DNA of 24,805 bases from Pyrinomonadaceae bacterium (GCA_013695245.1 JACDAW010000020.1:1-24805); one strand, 5' to 3'; positions 1 through 7,207 are shown, numbered from the stretch's first letter. Notes: a model not told the origin generated them from the sequence alone. A program made the numbers and translations.

Positions 1-127
1 TCTTCGGGTTATGCTTGGCTAATACCTTCGTGATTGCCGCCGTTAACGTCGTTTTCCCATGATCCACGTGCCCGATGGTCCCAATATTGACATGCGGCTT
101 CGACCGGTCAAACTTTTCCTTACTCAT
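1..127 (-). CDS. tuf: Elongation factor Tu, N-terminal fragment (runs off the window)
   Basis: Only the first 42 codons are inside the window. The reverse strand starts with ATG at 127 and reads MSKEKFDRSKPHVNIGTIGH, then VDHGKTTLTAAITKVL. GHVDHGKT (residues 19-26) is the EF-Tu G1/P-loop signature, so the identification is firm. EF-Tu is the GTPase that delivers aminoacyl-tRNA to the ribosome. An AAGGA Shine-Dalgarno lies about 9 nt before the ATG. The gene follows four tRNA genes on the same strand with only a 59-nt gap to the nearest, and no terminator is seen between them, so co-transcription with the tRNAs is likely, as for E. coli tufB. Confidence 0.96.
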   Translation of the reverse strand, partial: MSKEKFDRSKPHVNIGTIGHVDHGKTTLTAAITKVLAKHNPK

Positions 128-186
128 CCTGCAACATCCTTTTGTTCAAGTATTTGTCCGCGTTAAAGTGTTACCGTTGATGTAAA

Positions 187-257
187 GCCCGCGATGAGAT
201 TTGAACTCATGACCTCCTCCTTACCAAGGAGGCGCTCTACCCCTGAGCTACGCGGGC
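187..257 (-). tRNA. tRNA-Thr (anticodon GGT)
   Basis: The reverse strand folds into a 71-nt cloverleaf. The acceptor stem is GCCCGCG/CGCGGGC (7 bp), the anticodon stem CCTCC/GGAGG with loop TTGGTAA, and the T arm ATGAG-TTCAAAT-CTCAT. The anticodon is GGT (threonine). The 3' CCA is not encoded. It is the last of four tRNAs before tuf and matches the position and anticodon of E. coli thrT. Confidence 0.95.
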
Positions 258-290
258 AACTTAAAGAATACGAGCGACATTAAATTTGGA

Positions 291-362
291 GCGGGAGACG
301 AGGCTCGAACTCGCGACCCTCAGCTTGGAAGGCTGATGCTCTACCAACTGAGCTACTCCCGC
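291..362 (-). tRNA. tRNA-Gly (anticodon TCC)
   Basis: The reverse strand gives a 72-nt cloverleaf with acceptor stem GCGGGAG/CTCCCGC, anticodon stem TCAGC/GCTGA, loop CTTCCAA (anticodon TCC, glycine) and T arm GCGAG-TTCGAGC-CTCGT (one wobble pair). No CCA is encoded. It corresponds to E. coli glyT in the conserved tRNA-tuf cluster. A large imperfect hairpin (364-447) separates it from the upstream tRNA-Tyr. Confidence 0.95.
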
Positions 363-363
363 G

Positions 364-447
364 AAGCAAAGTAGAAAGGCAGAAGGATGAAGGCGGAATG
401 AAAACATTTAGCTTCATCCTTCCGCCTTCCTACTTCATCCTTTGCTT
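364..447. repeat. Imperfect inverted repeat built from degenerate 7-nt units, between tRNA-Tyr and tRNA-Gly
   Basis: The left arm (364-398) reads as AAGCAAA followed by units GTAGAAA, GGCAGAA, GGATGAA, GGCGGAA. The reverse complement of the right arm (412-447) reads AAGCAAA, then GGATGAA, GTAGGAA, GGCGGAA, GGATGAA. The arms therefore pair over about 28 nt with two mismatches and differ by one whole 7-nt unit (an extra GGATGAA on the right). The element fills nearly the whole spacer and would be part of the tRNA precursor transcript. A related heptad element lies at 10294-10420. The function is unknown; it could affect tRNA processing or be a neutral dispersed repeat. Confidence 0.75.
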
Positions 448-450
448 GGT

Positions 451-534
451 GCAGGGGGTAGGATTCGAACCTACGTAAGGCGTCAGCCTGCCGGGTTTAC
501 AGCCCGGTGCCATTAACCACTCGACCACCCCTGC
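451..534 (-). tRNA. tRNA-Tyr (anticodon GTA)
   Basis: The reverse strand gives an 84-nt class II tRNA with a long variable arm. The acceptor stem is GCAGGGG/CCCCTGC, the anticodon stem CCGGG/CCCGG with loop CTGTAAA (anticodon GTA, tyrosine), and the T arm is GTAGG-TTCGAAT-CCTAC. The long variable arm is typical of bacterial tRNA-Tyr. It is second in the Thr-Tyr-Gly-Thr-tuf order. Confidence 0.95.
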
Positions 535-551
535 GCTTTTCAAAGACATAA

Positions 552-623
552 GCCGGCGAAGGGACTTGAACCCCCGACATTCTGATTACAAATCAGATGC
601 TCTACCAACTGAGCTACGCCGGC
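552..623 (-). tRNA. tRNA-Thr (anticodon TGT)
   Basis: The reverse strand gives a 72-nt cloverleaf with acceptor stem GCCGGCG/CGCCGGC, anticodon stem TCTGA/TCAGA, loop TTTGTAA (anticodon TGT, threonine) and T loop TTCAAGT. It is the promoter-proximal tRNA of the cluster and corresponds to E. coli thrU. With the GGT isoacceptor at 187-257 the cluster covers two threonine anticodons. Confidence 0.95.
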
Positions 624-687
624 CCACTTGCAACATAGTCACTAAGCCCCGCTACAGAAAATAATGCCAGCTTGTGACAAAGCGGTC

Positions 688-716
688 ATACTAACAACCT
701 CTTTTGGAAAACGCAA
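688..716 (-). promoter_or_regulatory. Sigma70-like promoter of the tRNA-tuf operon
   Basis: On the reverse strand, TTGCGT (716-711) is followed after exactly 17 nt by TAGTAT (693-688). The predicted start near 681 would leave a leader of roughly 57 nt before tRNA-Thr(TGT). Position, spacing and direction all suit a stable-RNA promoter. This is read from sequence only. Confidence 0.65.
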
Positions 717-785
717 GCCGCTCAATACAATCTATGTTTACCATCTAATATACATACCCGCGCGTTTAACAAAGCAAAATTTGTA

Positions 786-815
786 TTGACGCTCGCTTCC
801 AGATCAAAGTAGGAT
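786..815 (+). promoter_or_regulatory. Candidate promoter for the secreted protein gene at 965
   Basis: TTGACG (786-791) and TAGGAT (810-815) are 18 nt apart on the plus strand. Transcription would begin near 822 and leave a leader of about 143 nt before the GTG start at 965. The 624-964 stretch has no gene that I can support: it holds this promoter, the divergent tRNA promoter and the leader. Confidence 0.45.
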
Positions 816-964
816 GGTTGGTAGCCCGCAAGCGGCTTTTGGATAGTTTGTCCATAATGTGCCGCTTGTGCCTTCACACTTTTAAGTTTCCTTTACCCCT
901 TAACAGCGCAAGTTTGCTGGCGATGTCCTTTAACTTCCGATCAAATCTTCGAGGAGAATTTCCC

Positions 965-2008
965 GTGCCTAGTGTTTTCAACTCTTCTGTTCACAAAATT
1001 TTTAAAGCTTTACTGACACTGATTGTGTGTTTTCTTGCCGGTAATTACGCTTACGCGCAAACATCCGAAGCAAGCGCGCCGCAATCGTCGTCGCCGATGC
1101 AGCAACAACAATCAACCGTTATGCTTCCACAAGCCGCGCCTGCGCTAACTGTTGCTCGCGCCTCTGAACTCGCTTGCGGCGGGTTTATCGAGTATGCGCC
1201 GGGCGGAAACTATCTGGAAATCGTCGGGGGCGAAGAGGAACAGGAGCAGCGCGTTTATGCCGAAGGCGATGTGGTTTTTATCAACGCCGGACGCGGGCAA
1301 GGCTCATACCTCGGGCAAGAGTTCTCCGTTGTGCGCCCGCGCGGGCAGTTCACCACGCGGTTGACGAACAAGAAGGGTTTTCTCGGCGTTTACACGCAAG
1401 AAGTCGGGCGCGTGCGCGTCACGGAAGTTAAAGAGAATGTTTCGGTCGCAATCGTTTCAGCAACGTGCGAGACGATCTTAAACGGCGATCTGCTGCGTTC
1501 GCTTCCCGGTCGCGTCGCGCCACCAGCGCGCACGGAAACAACCTTTGATCGCTTCGCTGATCCGACGGGCAAGCAGATGGGACGCATTGTGCTCGCGCGC
1601 GACGGACGTGAGCTTGTGTCGCGCGATCAGATCGTGTTTATCGATCTCGGCGCGGAAGATAATGTTCGCGCGGGCGATTACTTGACGATCTTCCGTCCCG
1701 CAGGCACGGGCAACATCACGCGCTTCCGCGACGAGGAGATCGCTCTTGCGGCAAGCGGCGGATTTGAGAGCGAACGCTTTCGCGGCGGGAAATTCTCTAA
1801 TCAAGCGCAGCGCGTGAGACGACCGAATCACACGGGCGTTTACGGCCCCACTGTTTCGACGCCGGAAGTTAGAAGCCGTCGCCCGCCCGTTCCGCGCAAA
1901 GTTGTCGGCGAGATGGTGATTCTCAACGTGCAACGCCGCACGGCGACGGCCGTTATAACCCGCGTCGCTCAAGAAGTTCATACGGGCGATTATGTCGAAG
2001 TTCAATAA
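965..2008 (+). CDS. Secreted protein of unknown function with a two-copy beta-type repeat
   Basis: I do not recognise a named family. The start is GTG at 965: GAGGAG (951-956) sits 8 nt upstream, and translation from it gives a clean signal peptide (residues 1-32, ending NYAYAQ). The reading frame is open back to 818, but that part carries no SD and would start inside the predicted promoter. The mature protein has a Gln/Ser-rich linker, then two similar units. Unit one has GDVVFIN...FSVVRPRG (about 101-127) followed by VGRVRVTEV...GDLL; unit two has DQIVFID...LTIFRPAG (about 220-246) followed by VGEMVILNV...GDYVEV at the C-terminus. The pattern resembles small beta-barrel repeats in FlgT-C-like or LysM-associated envelope proteins, but that is inference. 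A periplasmic or envelope role is likely. Length is 347 aa. Confidence 0.8.
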   Translation: MPSVFNSSVHKIFKALLTLIVCFLAGNYAYAQTSEASAPQSSSPMQQQQSTVMLPQAAPALTVARASELACGGFIEYAPGGNYLEIVGGEEEQEQRVYAEGDVVFINAGRGQGSYLGQEFSVVRPRGQFTTRLTNKKGFLGVYTQEVGRVRVTEVKENVSVAIVSATCETILNGDLLRSLPGRVAPPARTETTFDRFADPTGKQMGRIVLARDGRELVSRDQIVFIDLGAEDNVRAGDYLTIFRPAGTGNITRFRDEEIALAASGGFESERFRGGKFSNQAQRVRRPNHTGVYGPTVSTPEVRSRRPPVPRKVVGEMVILNVQRRTATAVITRVAQEVHTGDYVEVQ

Positions 2009-2062
2009 CATGCTTGCTGCGACGTCCACGCGCCGCAATTATAGAATTAGAAAGGTAAGGTA

Positions 2063-2149
2063 ATGATCGGACACTTAATCGGAATGTCACTGACGTTGGT
2101 CGTGCTCGGCGGTTTGGGACTTGCTGTTTCTGTAGCTAAGAAATTTTAA
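2063..2149 (+). CDS. 28-residue single-helix membrane microprotein
   Basis: ATG at 2063 is preceded by AAAGG (2051-2055) with a 7-nt gap, and a second AAGG ends 2 nt before the ATG. The product begins MIGHLIGMSLTLVVLGG and ends VAKKF. It is one hydrophobic helix (about residues 5-24) with a positively charged C-terminus (KK). Its TAA (2147-2149) overlaps the TAA of convergent pgsA (2146-2148) in the palindrome TTAA. It lies 54 nt after the secreted-protein gene and may be co-transcribed with it. It resembles tiny single-pass proteins such as KdpF only in size and layout; no homologue is recognised. Support is the ribosome site, the hydrophobic pattern and the position. Confidence 0.6.
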   Translation: MIGHLIGMSLTLVVLGGLGLAVSVAKKF

Positions 2150-2877
2150 CTCTGCGTTGCCGCTGTCGCCGCACGCGCCGCTTCGCGTCGTCGTTCCGCT
2201 TCGCGCCCTGTGATCAGATCGTAGAAAGCGCGAAAGTAGCCGTACATCGAAGCGCACGCCGAGAGCACCACGACCCACAACATCGCGCGCCCCGCCGTAT
2301 AGAGCAGCACTTGCCAATCGTTAACGCTCGTTGCTCCTGTGCCGAAGAAGTGGCGCAAAGCTGTTTGCAACTCCGGCGCTGTCCAGAATTGAATCGCGGG
2401 AAACGCGCGCCCGAAATTCGCCACGGGCGGCGCGCCAGACACACTCGATAAAATCAGCAAAGCGATTGTCACCACCTGCGCAAGCATCTTGAATTTGCCC
2501 ATGCGCGAGGCGGCGATCACAAACCCTTCGGTTGCCGCCACCGACCGCAAACCCGAAACCGCAAACTCGCGCCCGATGATAATCACCACCGCCCACGCCG
2601 GTGCGAGACGATTTTCGACGAGCGAGATCAAGGCGGCGGACACAAGCAATTTGTCGGCGATTGGATCGAGGAGTATGCCGAGTTGCGAAACTTGATCGCG
2701 CCTGCGCGCGATGCGTCCGTCCAAGTAATCGGTGAGTGCGGCGAGCAAGAAGATTGCCACGCCTAAGATGTGGCGCGGCACGCCGAGCCAATCTTCCGCA
2801 ACAGGAGTAAGAAGCACGACGACGAGAAGCGGAACAACAAAGATGCGTGAGAGCGTTAATGAGTTTGGTAGATTCAC
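2146..2877 (-). CDS. pgsA: CDP-diacylglycerol--glycerol-3-phosphate 3-phosphatidyltransferase
   Basis: This membrane enzyme makes phosphatidylglycerophosphate from CDP-diacylglycerol and glycerol-3-phosphate, the committed step to phosphatidylglycerol and cardiolipin. The full CDP-alcohol phosphotransferase motif D-x2-D-G-x2-A-R-x8-G-x3-D-x3-D is present (residues about 50-75). The GTG start at 2877 is chosen because it gives MNLPNSLTLSRI, the usual PgsA N-terminus; an in-frame TTG three codons upstream (2886) is the alternative and both have only nearby AAGG-type SDs. At 243 aa it is longer than the usual 180-200 aa, with an inserted segment between the last helices and a charged, Ala/Arg-rich C-terminus. 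It diverges from uvrA and converges with the microprotein gene. Confidence 0.9.
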   Translation of the reverse strand: MNLPNSLTLSRIFVVPLLVVVLLTPVAEDWLGVPRHILGVAIFLLAALTDYLDGRIARRRDQVSQLGILLDPIADKLLVSAALISLVENRLAPAWAVVIIIGREFAVSGLRSVAATEGFVIAASRMGKFKMLAQVVTIALLILSSVSGAPPVANFGRAFPAIQFWTAPELQTALRHFFGTGATSVNDWQVLLYTAGRAMLWVVVLSACASMYGYFRAFYDLITGREAERRREAARAATAATQS

Positions 2878-2960
2878 GCCTTCCAATTGCCTTCTCGGTC
2901 TTTTCCCACGATGAGAATATTGACGCTAAAGAGTTGAGTGTTATTCTCAGCTCTTTGCGG

Positions 2961-2990
2961 AGTGTATTGTTTGCCGCCGGAGAGTGTCAA
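2961..2990 (-). promoter_or_regulatory. Candidate pgsA promoter
   Basis: On the reverse strand a perfect TTGACA (2990-2985) is followed after 18 nt by TACACT (2966-2961). The predicted start near 2954 leaves a leader of about 75 nt to the GTG of pgsA. The -10 box is only a partial match. Confidence 0.5.
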
Positions 2991-3042
2991 GGTTATGCGG
3001 CGTCGCCGCACGATAAGAATTACACACGCACATGGGCATATC

Positions 3043-3080
3043 AAACGCGCTGCTGATCGCGCTTTTTCAGCAGCGCGTTT
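3043..3080. repeat. Perfect 14-bp inverted repeat between divergent pgsA and uvrA promoters
   Basis: AAACGCGCTGCTGA (3043-3056) is the exact reverse complement of TCAGCAGCGCGTTT (3067-3080), with a 10-nt loop containing four T. A T-rich TTTCTTT runs from the right arm, so it resembles an intrinsic terminator read on the plus strand, but no plus-strand gene lies upstream of it. It sits between two outward-facing promoters and would not be in either transcript, so an operator role is also possible. The 2878-3199 spacer otherwise holds only the two promoters. Confidence 0.6.
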
Positions 3081-3111
3081 CTTTACCCACGTCACCGATC
3101 TAATTGCTCAC

Positions 3112-3141
3112 TTGCTTCGCGCTTCGTCCCTCGTTTACAAT
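3112..3141 (+). promoter_or_regulatory. Candidate uvrA promoter
   Basis: TTGCTT (3112-3117) and TACAAT (3136-3141) are separated by 18 nt. Transcription would start near 3148, about 52 nt before the uvrA ATG. No clear LexA-type box is visible near it. Confidence 0.45.
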
Positions 3142-3199
3142 CGGTGGTTCTGTCGCACGAGAGATTCATAACTATATAGCGACACTCTTTTTTCAAGCA

Positions 3200-6043
3200 A
3201 TGGCAATTGATCGCATCACGGTGCGCGGAGCGCGCCAACACAACCTTAAGAACATCAACGTCGAAATTCCGCGTGATAAATTAACCGTTATTACGGGGCT
3301 GTCCGGTTCCGGCAAGTCGTCGCTCGCTTTCGACACGATCTACGCCGAAGGGCAACGCCGCTACGTCGAATCGCTTTCAGCTTACGCGCGCCAATTTCTC
3401 GATCAACTCGAACGCCCCGATGTAGATTCAATTGATGGGCTTTCGCCTGCGATCTCGATTGAGCAGAAAACCGTTTCGCGCTCGCCGCGGTCAACGGTCG
3501 GCACGGTCACGGAAGTTTACGATTACCTGCGCCTGCTCTTCTCATCCGTCGGGCAGCCACACTGTCATAACTGCGGACTTCCGATCACGCGCCAGTCAGT
3601 CGATCAAATCGTGCAGAACGTTTTGAGTCTGCCGGAAGGAGAGCGCGTGATGATCCTCGCGCCCGTCGTGCGCGGTCGCAAGGGCGAGTTTAAAAAAGAG
3701 ATTGAGAAACTCGCCCGCGACGGTTTTCTTCGCGCGCGAATTGACAACGAAATCGTTTCGCTAGACGAGGAAATAAAACTCGATAAACGGCGCAATCACA
3801 CGATTGAAGTTGTCGTTGATCGTCTTTTGATCAAACCCGGCATTAATGACCGCCTCGCCGAATCCGTGCGCACGGCCTTGAAGTTAACGAACGGCGCGGT
3901 GCTCGTCGCCATCGTTGACGGCGACGAGAAACTTTATTCCGAACGTATGGCGTGCGTTAACTGCGGCATCAACATTCCGCCGCTTGAGCCGCGCTCGTTC
4001 TCTTTCAATTCTGCTTACGGCGCGTGCAAACGCTGTCACGGACTCGGCACGGTGCTCGAAGTCGATCCCGCCAAGAGCGTGCCTGACCCGACGGTTGCCG
4101 CGTCCGCGTGGACGTTTCCCGCGACGGCCGACAAACAAGGCGCGGCGTATCTTCGCAGCGCGCTTGCCGCCATTATCGAACATTTCGGAGCAAACCCTAA
4201 ATCGCACTTCGGCGAACTTACACAAGCGGTGCGCGACGCATTCTTTCGCGGCGTCGAAGGGCAGATCACTTTTCGTCAAGGTCAATACACTTACAAAGGC
4301 GATTGGCGCGGCGCGGTGCGCTGGCTCACTGAGCGGATGAGCGATGCGCCTTCAGAGAAAGTGCGCCTCGCGCTCGAAGAACTCGTTTCGACCGTCGCTT
4401 GCCCGGCGTGCGACGGTCGTCGTCTTCAACCGGAATCGCTCGCAGTGCGCATCGGCGATCTCGGCATTGCCGATTATGCGGCGATGCCGATTGAAGATGC
4501 GGTTGAAGCTTTCGACCGACTGCAACTCAACGAACGCGAAGAACAGATCGCCGGACTCGTCCTGCGCGAGATCAGAAACCGCTTGCGGTTTCTTGAAACG
4601 GTCGGACTCGGTTATCTCACGCTTGATCGCACGTCGGCGACTCTTTCGGGCGGCGAAGGCCAGCGCATCCGACTTGCCACGCAGATCGGCTCGCAACTGC
4701 GCGGCGTGCTCTACGTTTTAGACGAGCCTTCCATCGGACTTCATCCGCGCGATAACCAGCGCTTGCTTGAAACGCTCGCGCAGTTGCGCGATCTCGGCAA
4801 CACCGTGCTCGTCGTGGAACACGACGAAGAGACGATTCGCCGCGCCGATTACGTCGTCGATCTCGGCCCCGGCGCAGGGAGTCACGGCGGATGTGTTGTT
4901 GCCGCGGGCACGCCCGCTGAAGTCGCCTGCAATCCTCAATCAGTGACGGGGCAATATATCTGCGGCGCGACGGAAATTGAAACGCCCACCTCGCGGCGGC
5001 CGCCGAACGGTAAAAGCATTACGATTCAAGGAGCGGCGCACAACAACTTGAAAGAGATCGATGTCACGTTTCCGCTCGGACTTCTGACGGTCGTCACGGG
5101 CGTGAGCGGATCAGGGAAGTCAACGCTTGTTGACGACATTCTTTATCCCGCGCTCGCACGCCATCTCTACAGTTCGATGAGCGAGCCGGGAGCTTTTCGT
5201 TCGATCTCAGGGCTTGAGAATGTTGATAAAGTGATCGAAATTGATCAATCGCCTATCGGACGCACGCCGCGGTCGAATCCGGCGACTTACACAGGATTGT
5301 TTACGCCGATCCGCGAACTCTACGCGATGCTGCCCGAATCCAGAGAGCGCGGTTACAAACCCGGACGCTTCTCATTCAACGTCAAAGGCGGACGCTGCGA
5401 AGCCTGCGAAGGCGACGGAATGAAGCGCATTGAGATGAACTTTCTCCCTGATGTTTACGTGCTCTGCGATGTGTGTCGCGGCGCACGCTACAACCGCGAA
5501 ACGCTGTCGGTGAAATACAAGGGAAAGTCCATCGCTGAACTTTTAGATACGACGATTGAAGAAGCGCTGCCGATTTTAGAAAACATCCCGCAGATCAAAC
5601 CGAAGTTGCAGACGCTTCTGGATGTCGGACTCGGTTATCTCAAGCTTGGTCAATCCGCAACAACTTTGTCGGGCGGCGAAGCGCAACGCATCAAACTCGC
5701 GCGTGAACTCTCGAAGCGCGCGACGGGAAGAACGATTTACATTCTTGACGAGCCGACCACCGGACTCCACTTCGCTGACGTGCATAAACTTCTCGACGTA
5801 TTGCAACGCTTGGTGAGTCTCGGCAACACTGTGATCGTTATTGAGCATAATTTGGACGTGATCAAATCGGCGGATTACATTATTGATCTCGGCCCTGAAG
5901 GCGGCGTGCTTGGCGGGCGCGTCGTCGCTGCCGGATCGCCTGAGGATGTGGCGCGCGTGCGTCGCTCTTATACGGGACAAGCGCTCCGCCCATTGCTCTT
6001 GAACGGTCATGCTGCGACGCGCCGTGAACGAAAAACCGCGTAG
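3200..6043 (+). CDS. uvrA: Excinuclease ABC subunit A (UvrA)
   Basis: UvrA is the damage-sensing ATPase of nucleotide excision repair; it loads UvrB at lesions in the cytoplasm. The ATG at 3200 gives MAIDRITVRGARQHNLKNIN, the usual start, and a 947-aa product close to E. coli UvrA (940 aa); the open frame back to 3104 is not coding. Visible parts: Walker A GLSGSGKS (33-40), zinc module C252/C255...C276/C279, first signature LSGGE (482-486) with Walker B YVLDEPS, second Walker A GVSGSGKS (634-641), second zinc module C733/C736...C756/C759, second signature LSGGE (823-827) with YILDEPT. Both ATPase halves are complete. No strong SD is seen before the ATG. It diverges from pgsA. Confidence 0.97.
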   Translation: MAIDRITVRGARQHNLKNINVEIPRDKLTVITGLSGSGKSSLAFDTIYAEGQRRYVESLSAYARQFLDQLERPDVDSIDGLSPAISIEQKTVSRSPRSTVGTVTEVYDYLRLLFSSVGQPHCHNCGLPITRQSVDQIVQNVLSLPEGERVMILAPVVRGRKGEFKKEIEKLARDGFLRARIDNEIVSLDEEIKLDKRRNHTIEVVVDRLLIKPGINDRLAESVRTALKLTNGAVLVAIVDGDEKLYSERMACVNCGINIPPLEPRSFSFNSAYGACKRCHGLGTVLEVDPAKSVPDPTVAASAWTFPATADKQGAAYLRSALAAIIEHFGANPKSHFGELTQAVRDAFFRGVEGQITFRQGQYTYKGDWRGAVRWLTERMSDAPSEKVRLALEELVSTVACPACDGRRLQPESLAVRIGDLGIADYAAMPIEDAVEAFDRLQLNEREEQIAGLVLREIRNRLRFLETVGLGYLTLDRTSATLSGGEGQRIRLATQIGSQLRGVLYVLDEPSIGLHPRDNQRLLETLAQLRDLGNTVLVVEHDEETIRRADYVVDLGPGAGSHGGCVVAAGTPAEVACNPQSVTGQYICGATEIETPTSRRPPNGKSITIQGAAHNNLKEIDVTFPLGLLTVVTGVSGSGKSTLVDDILYPALARHLYSSMSEPGAFRSISGLENVDKVIEIDQSPIGRTPRSNPATYTGLFTPIRELYAMLPESRERGYKPGRFSFNVKGGRCEACEGDGMKRIEMNFLPDVYVLCDVCRGARYNRETLSVKYKGKSIAELLDTTIEEALPILENIPQIKPKLQTLLDVGLGYLKLGQSATTLSGGEAQRIKLARELSKRATGRTIYILDEPTTGLHFADVHKLLDVLQRLVSLGNTVIVIEHNLDVIKSADYIIDLGPEGGVLGGRVVAAGSPEDVARVRRSYTGQALRPLLLNGHAATRRERKTA

Positions 6044-6139
6044 TCGCTTTATACTGGCATTGCTTCGTATTTCTTCTTCGTTTGCTCTGCCGGAAATGCG
6101 CGAACATATCGCTTCAACCGTCGCGGACAAAATTGAAAG

Positions 6140-7153
6140 TTGAACGCACGCTTTTCCACTCCGAATCCGCTTAAGGAGTTGCTCAAAACAGCCGTGTCCA
6201 TTTATGACGACGATTTGCGACCGATTGATCTCGCCGGTATCAGCACCTATAAGCTATCCGAGCGTTCAAGCAAAGTTTCGCTTGCGGATTTCGCCGCCCC
6301 CATCAACGAAACGAATTCACTGCGAGAATTCCTAACTGCGTTACCAGACATCTTAGCCGTTCGCACTCTGCGCGGAATCGCCGCGAACATAAGACGTGCG
6401 CGCGAACTGCGCCGCCCCATTATCTGGGGCATCGGCGGTCATGTCGTAAAAACAGGACTCGCGCCCGTGCTGATAGATTTAATGCAGCGCGGGTTTGTGA
6501 CGGCCATTGCCGCTAACGGTTCGGTGCTCGTTCACGACACGGAGATCGCCATCGCAGGTTCAACTTCAGAAGATGTTGATGCGACTCTCGGCGCGGGCGC
6601 GTTCGGCGCGGCGGAGGAGACAGGAAGAATTTTGAACGACGCGGCGCGCGAAGGTGCGCAAGACAAAATCGGTCTGGGTGAAGCTGTAGGACGCGCTCTC
6701 ACAAACATCAATCCGCCGCACGCCGAATTCTCGCTTCTCTGTTCGGCTTACAATGCTCGCGTGCCCTTCACCGCGCACGTCGCCATAGGCACGGACATTA
6801 CGCATTTTCATTCGAGCGCGGATGGCGCAAGCTTAGGCGCAACGACGCACACAGACTTTCGTATCCTTGCCGAACTCGTGCGCCGTATGGATGGTGGCGG
6901 TGTTTATCTCAACATCGGCTCCGCAGTTGTTCTTCCCGAAATCTTCTTGAAAGCCGTCACCCTCGTTAGAAATCTAAATCACCCGCTCACGGATTTCACG
7001 ACCGCCAACTTCGACTTCATCCAATCCTATCGTCCGCTCACTAATGTCGTCCGCCGCCCGACAAGCGAAGGCGCAGGACGCGGTTACTCAATTACCGGAC
7101 ATCACGAACTCACCATTCCTTTACTCGCTGCCGAAATTTTGCGCCACGAATAA
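6140..7153 (+). CDS. Deoxyhypusine-synthase-like protein, function unknown
   Basis: The 337-aa product has deoxyhypusine synthase (DHS)-like segments: GIGGHVVKTGLAPVLIDLMQ (97-116), a substrate-pocket-like HDTEIAIAGSTSEDV (132-146), IGTDITHFH (216-224), SHxDFR-like THTDFR (236-241) and GGVYLNIGSAVVLPEIFLKA (253-272), which suggests a DHS-type NAD-binding Rossmann fold. The known DHS catalytic lysine motif (EAxxWGK) is not found and the protein ends soon after the last shared block, so it probably does not make deoxyhypusine. It may be an NAD-dependent enzyme on another substrate. The start is uncertain: TTG at 6140 with a weak GAAAG upstream is the first available, and no ATG lies near the N-terminus. 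It follows uvrA by 96 nt; a lone TATACT at 6050-6055 has no matching -35. Confidence 0.7.
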   Translation: MNARFSTPNPLKELLKTAVSIYDDDLRPIDLAGISTYKLSERSSKVSLADFAAPINETNSLREFLTALPDILAVRTLRGIAANIRRARELRRPIIWGIGGHVVKTGLAPVLIDLMQRGFVTAIAANGSVLVHDTEIAIAGSTSEDVDATLGAGAFGAAEETGRILNDAAREGAQDKIGLGEAVGRALTNINPPHAEFSLLCSAYNARVPFTAHVAIGTDITHFHSSADGASLGATTHTDFRILAELVRRMDGGGVYLNIGSAVVLPEIFLKAVTLVRNLNHPLTDFTTANFDFIQSYRPLTNVVRRPTSEGAGRGYSITGHHELTIPLLAAEILRHE

Positions 7154-7167
7154 TACAAACGCAGGTA

Positions 7168-7196
7168 TTGACAAACTCTATTTCCTGTCTTAAACT
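7168..7196 (+). promoter_or_regulatory. Strong sigma70-like promoter of the FecA-like gene
   Basis: A perfect TTGACA (7168-7173), a 17-nt spacer and TAAACT (7191-7196) place the transcription start near 7203, about 56 nt before the ATG at 7259. This is the best promoter match in the window. The Fur box at 7208-7226 lies just downstream of it. Confidence 0.75.
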
Positions 7197-7207
7197 CCCC
7201 ACTTCTT

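Noticed and set aside
363..450. A CRISPR array in the repeated purine-rich spacer
   Set aside because: The units are 7 nt and degenerate, with no 25-40 nt direct repeats or unique spacers and no cas genes.
818..964. N-terminal extension of the secreted protein from TTG 818
   Set aside because: The TTG sits immediately after the predicted -10 box, has no SD, and the added 49 residues precede a clean signal peptide that starts at a GTG with a good SD.
1478..2038. 186-aa minus-strand ORF opposite the secreted-protein gene
   Set aside because: It is an antisense shadow: Arg/Ala-rich, with no domain or SD, and the opposite strand carries a supported gene.
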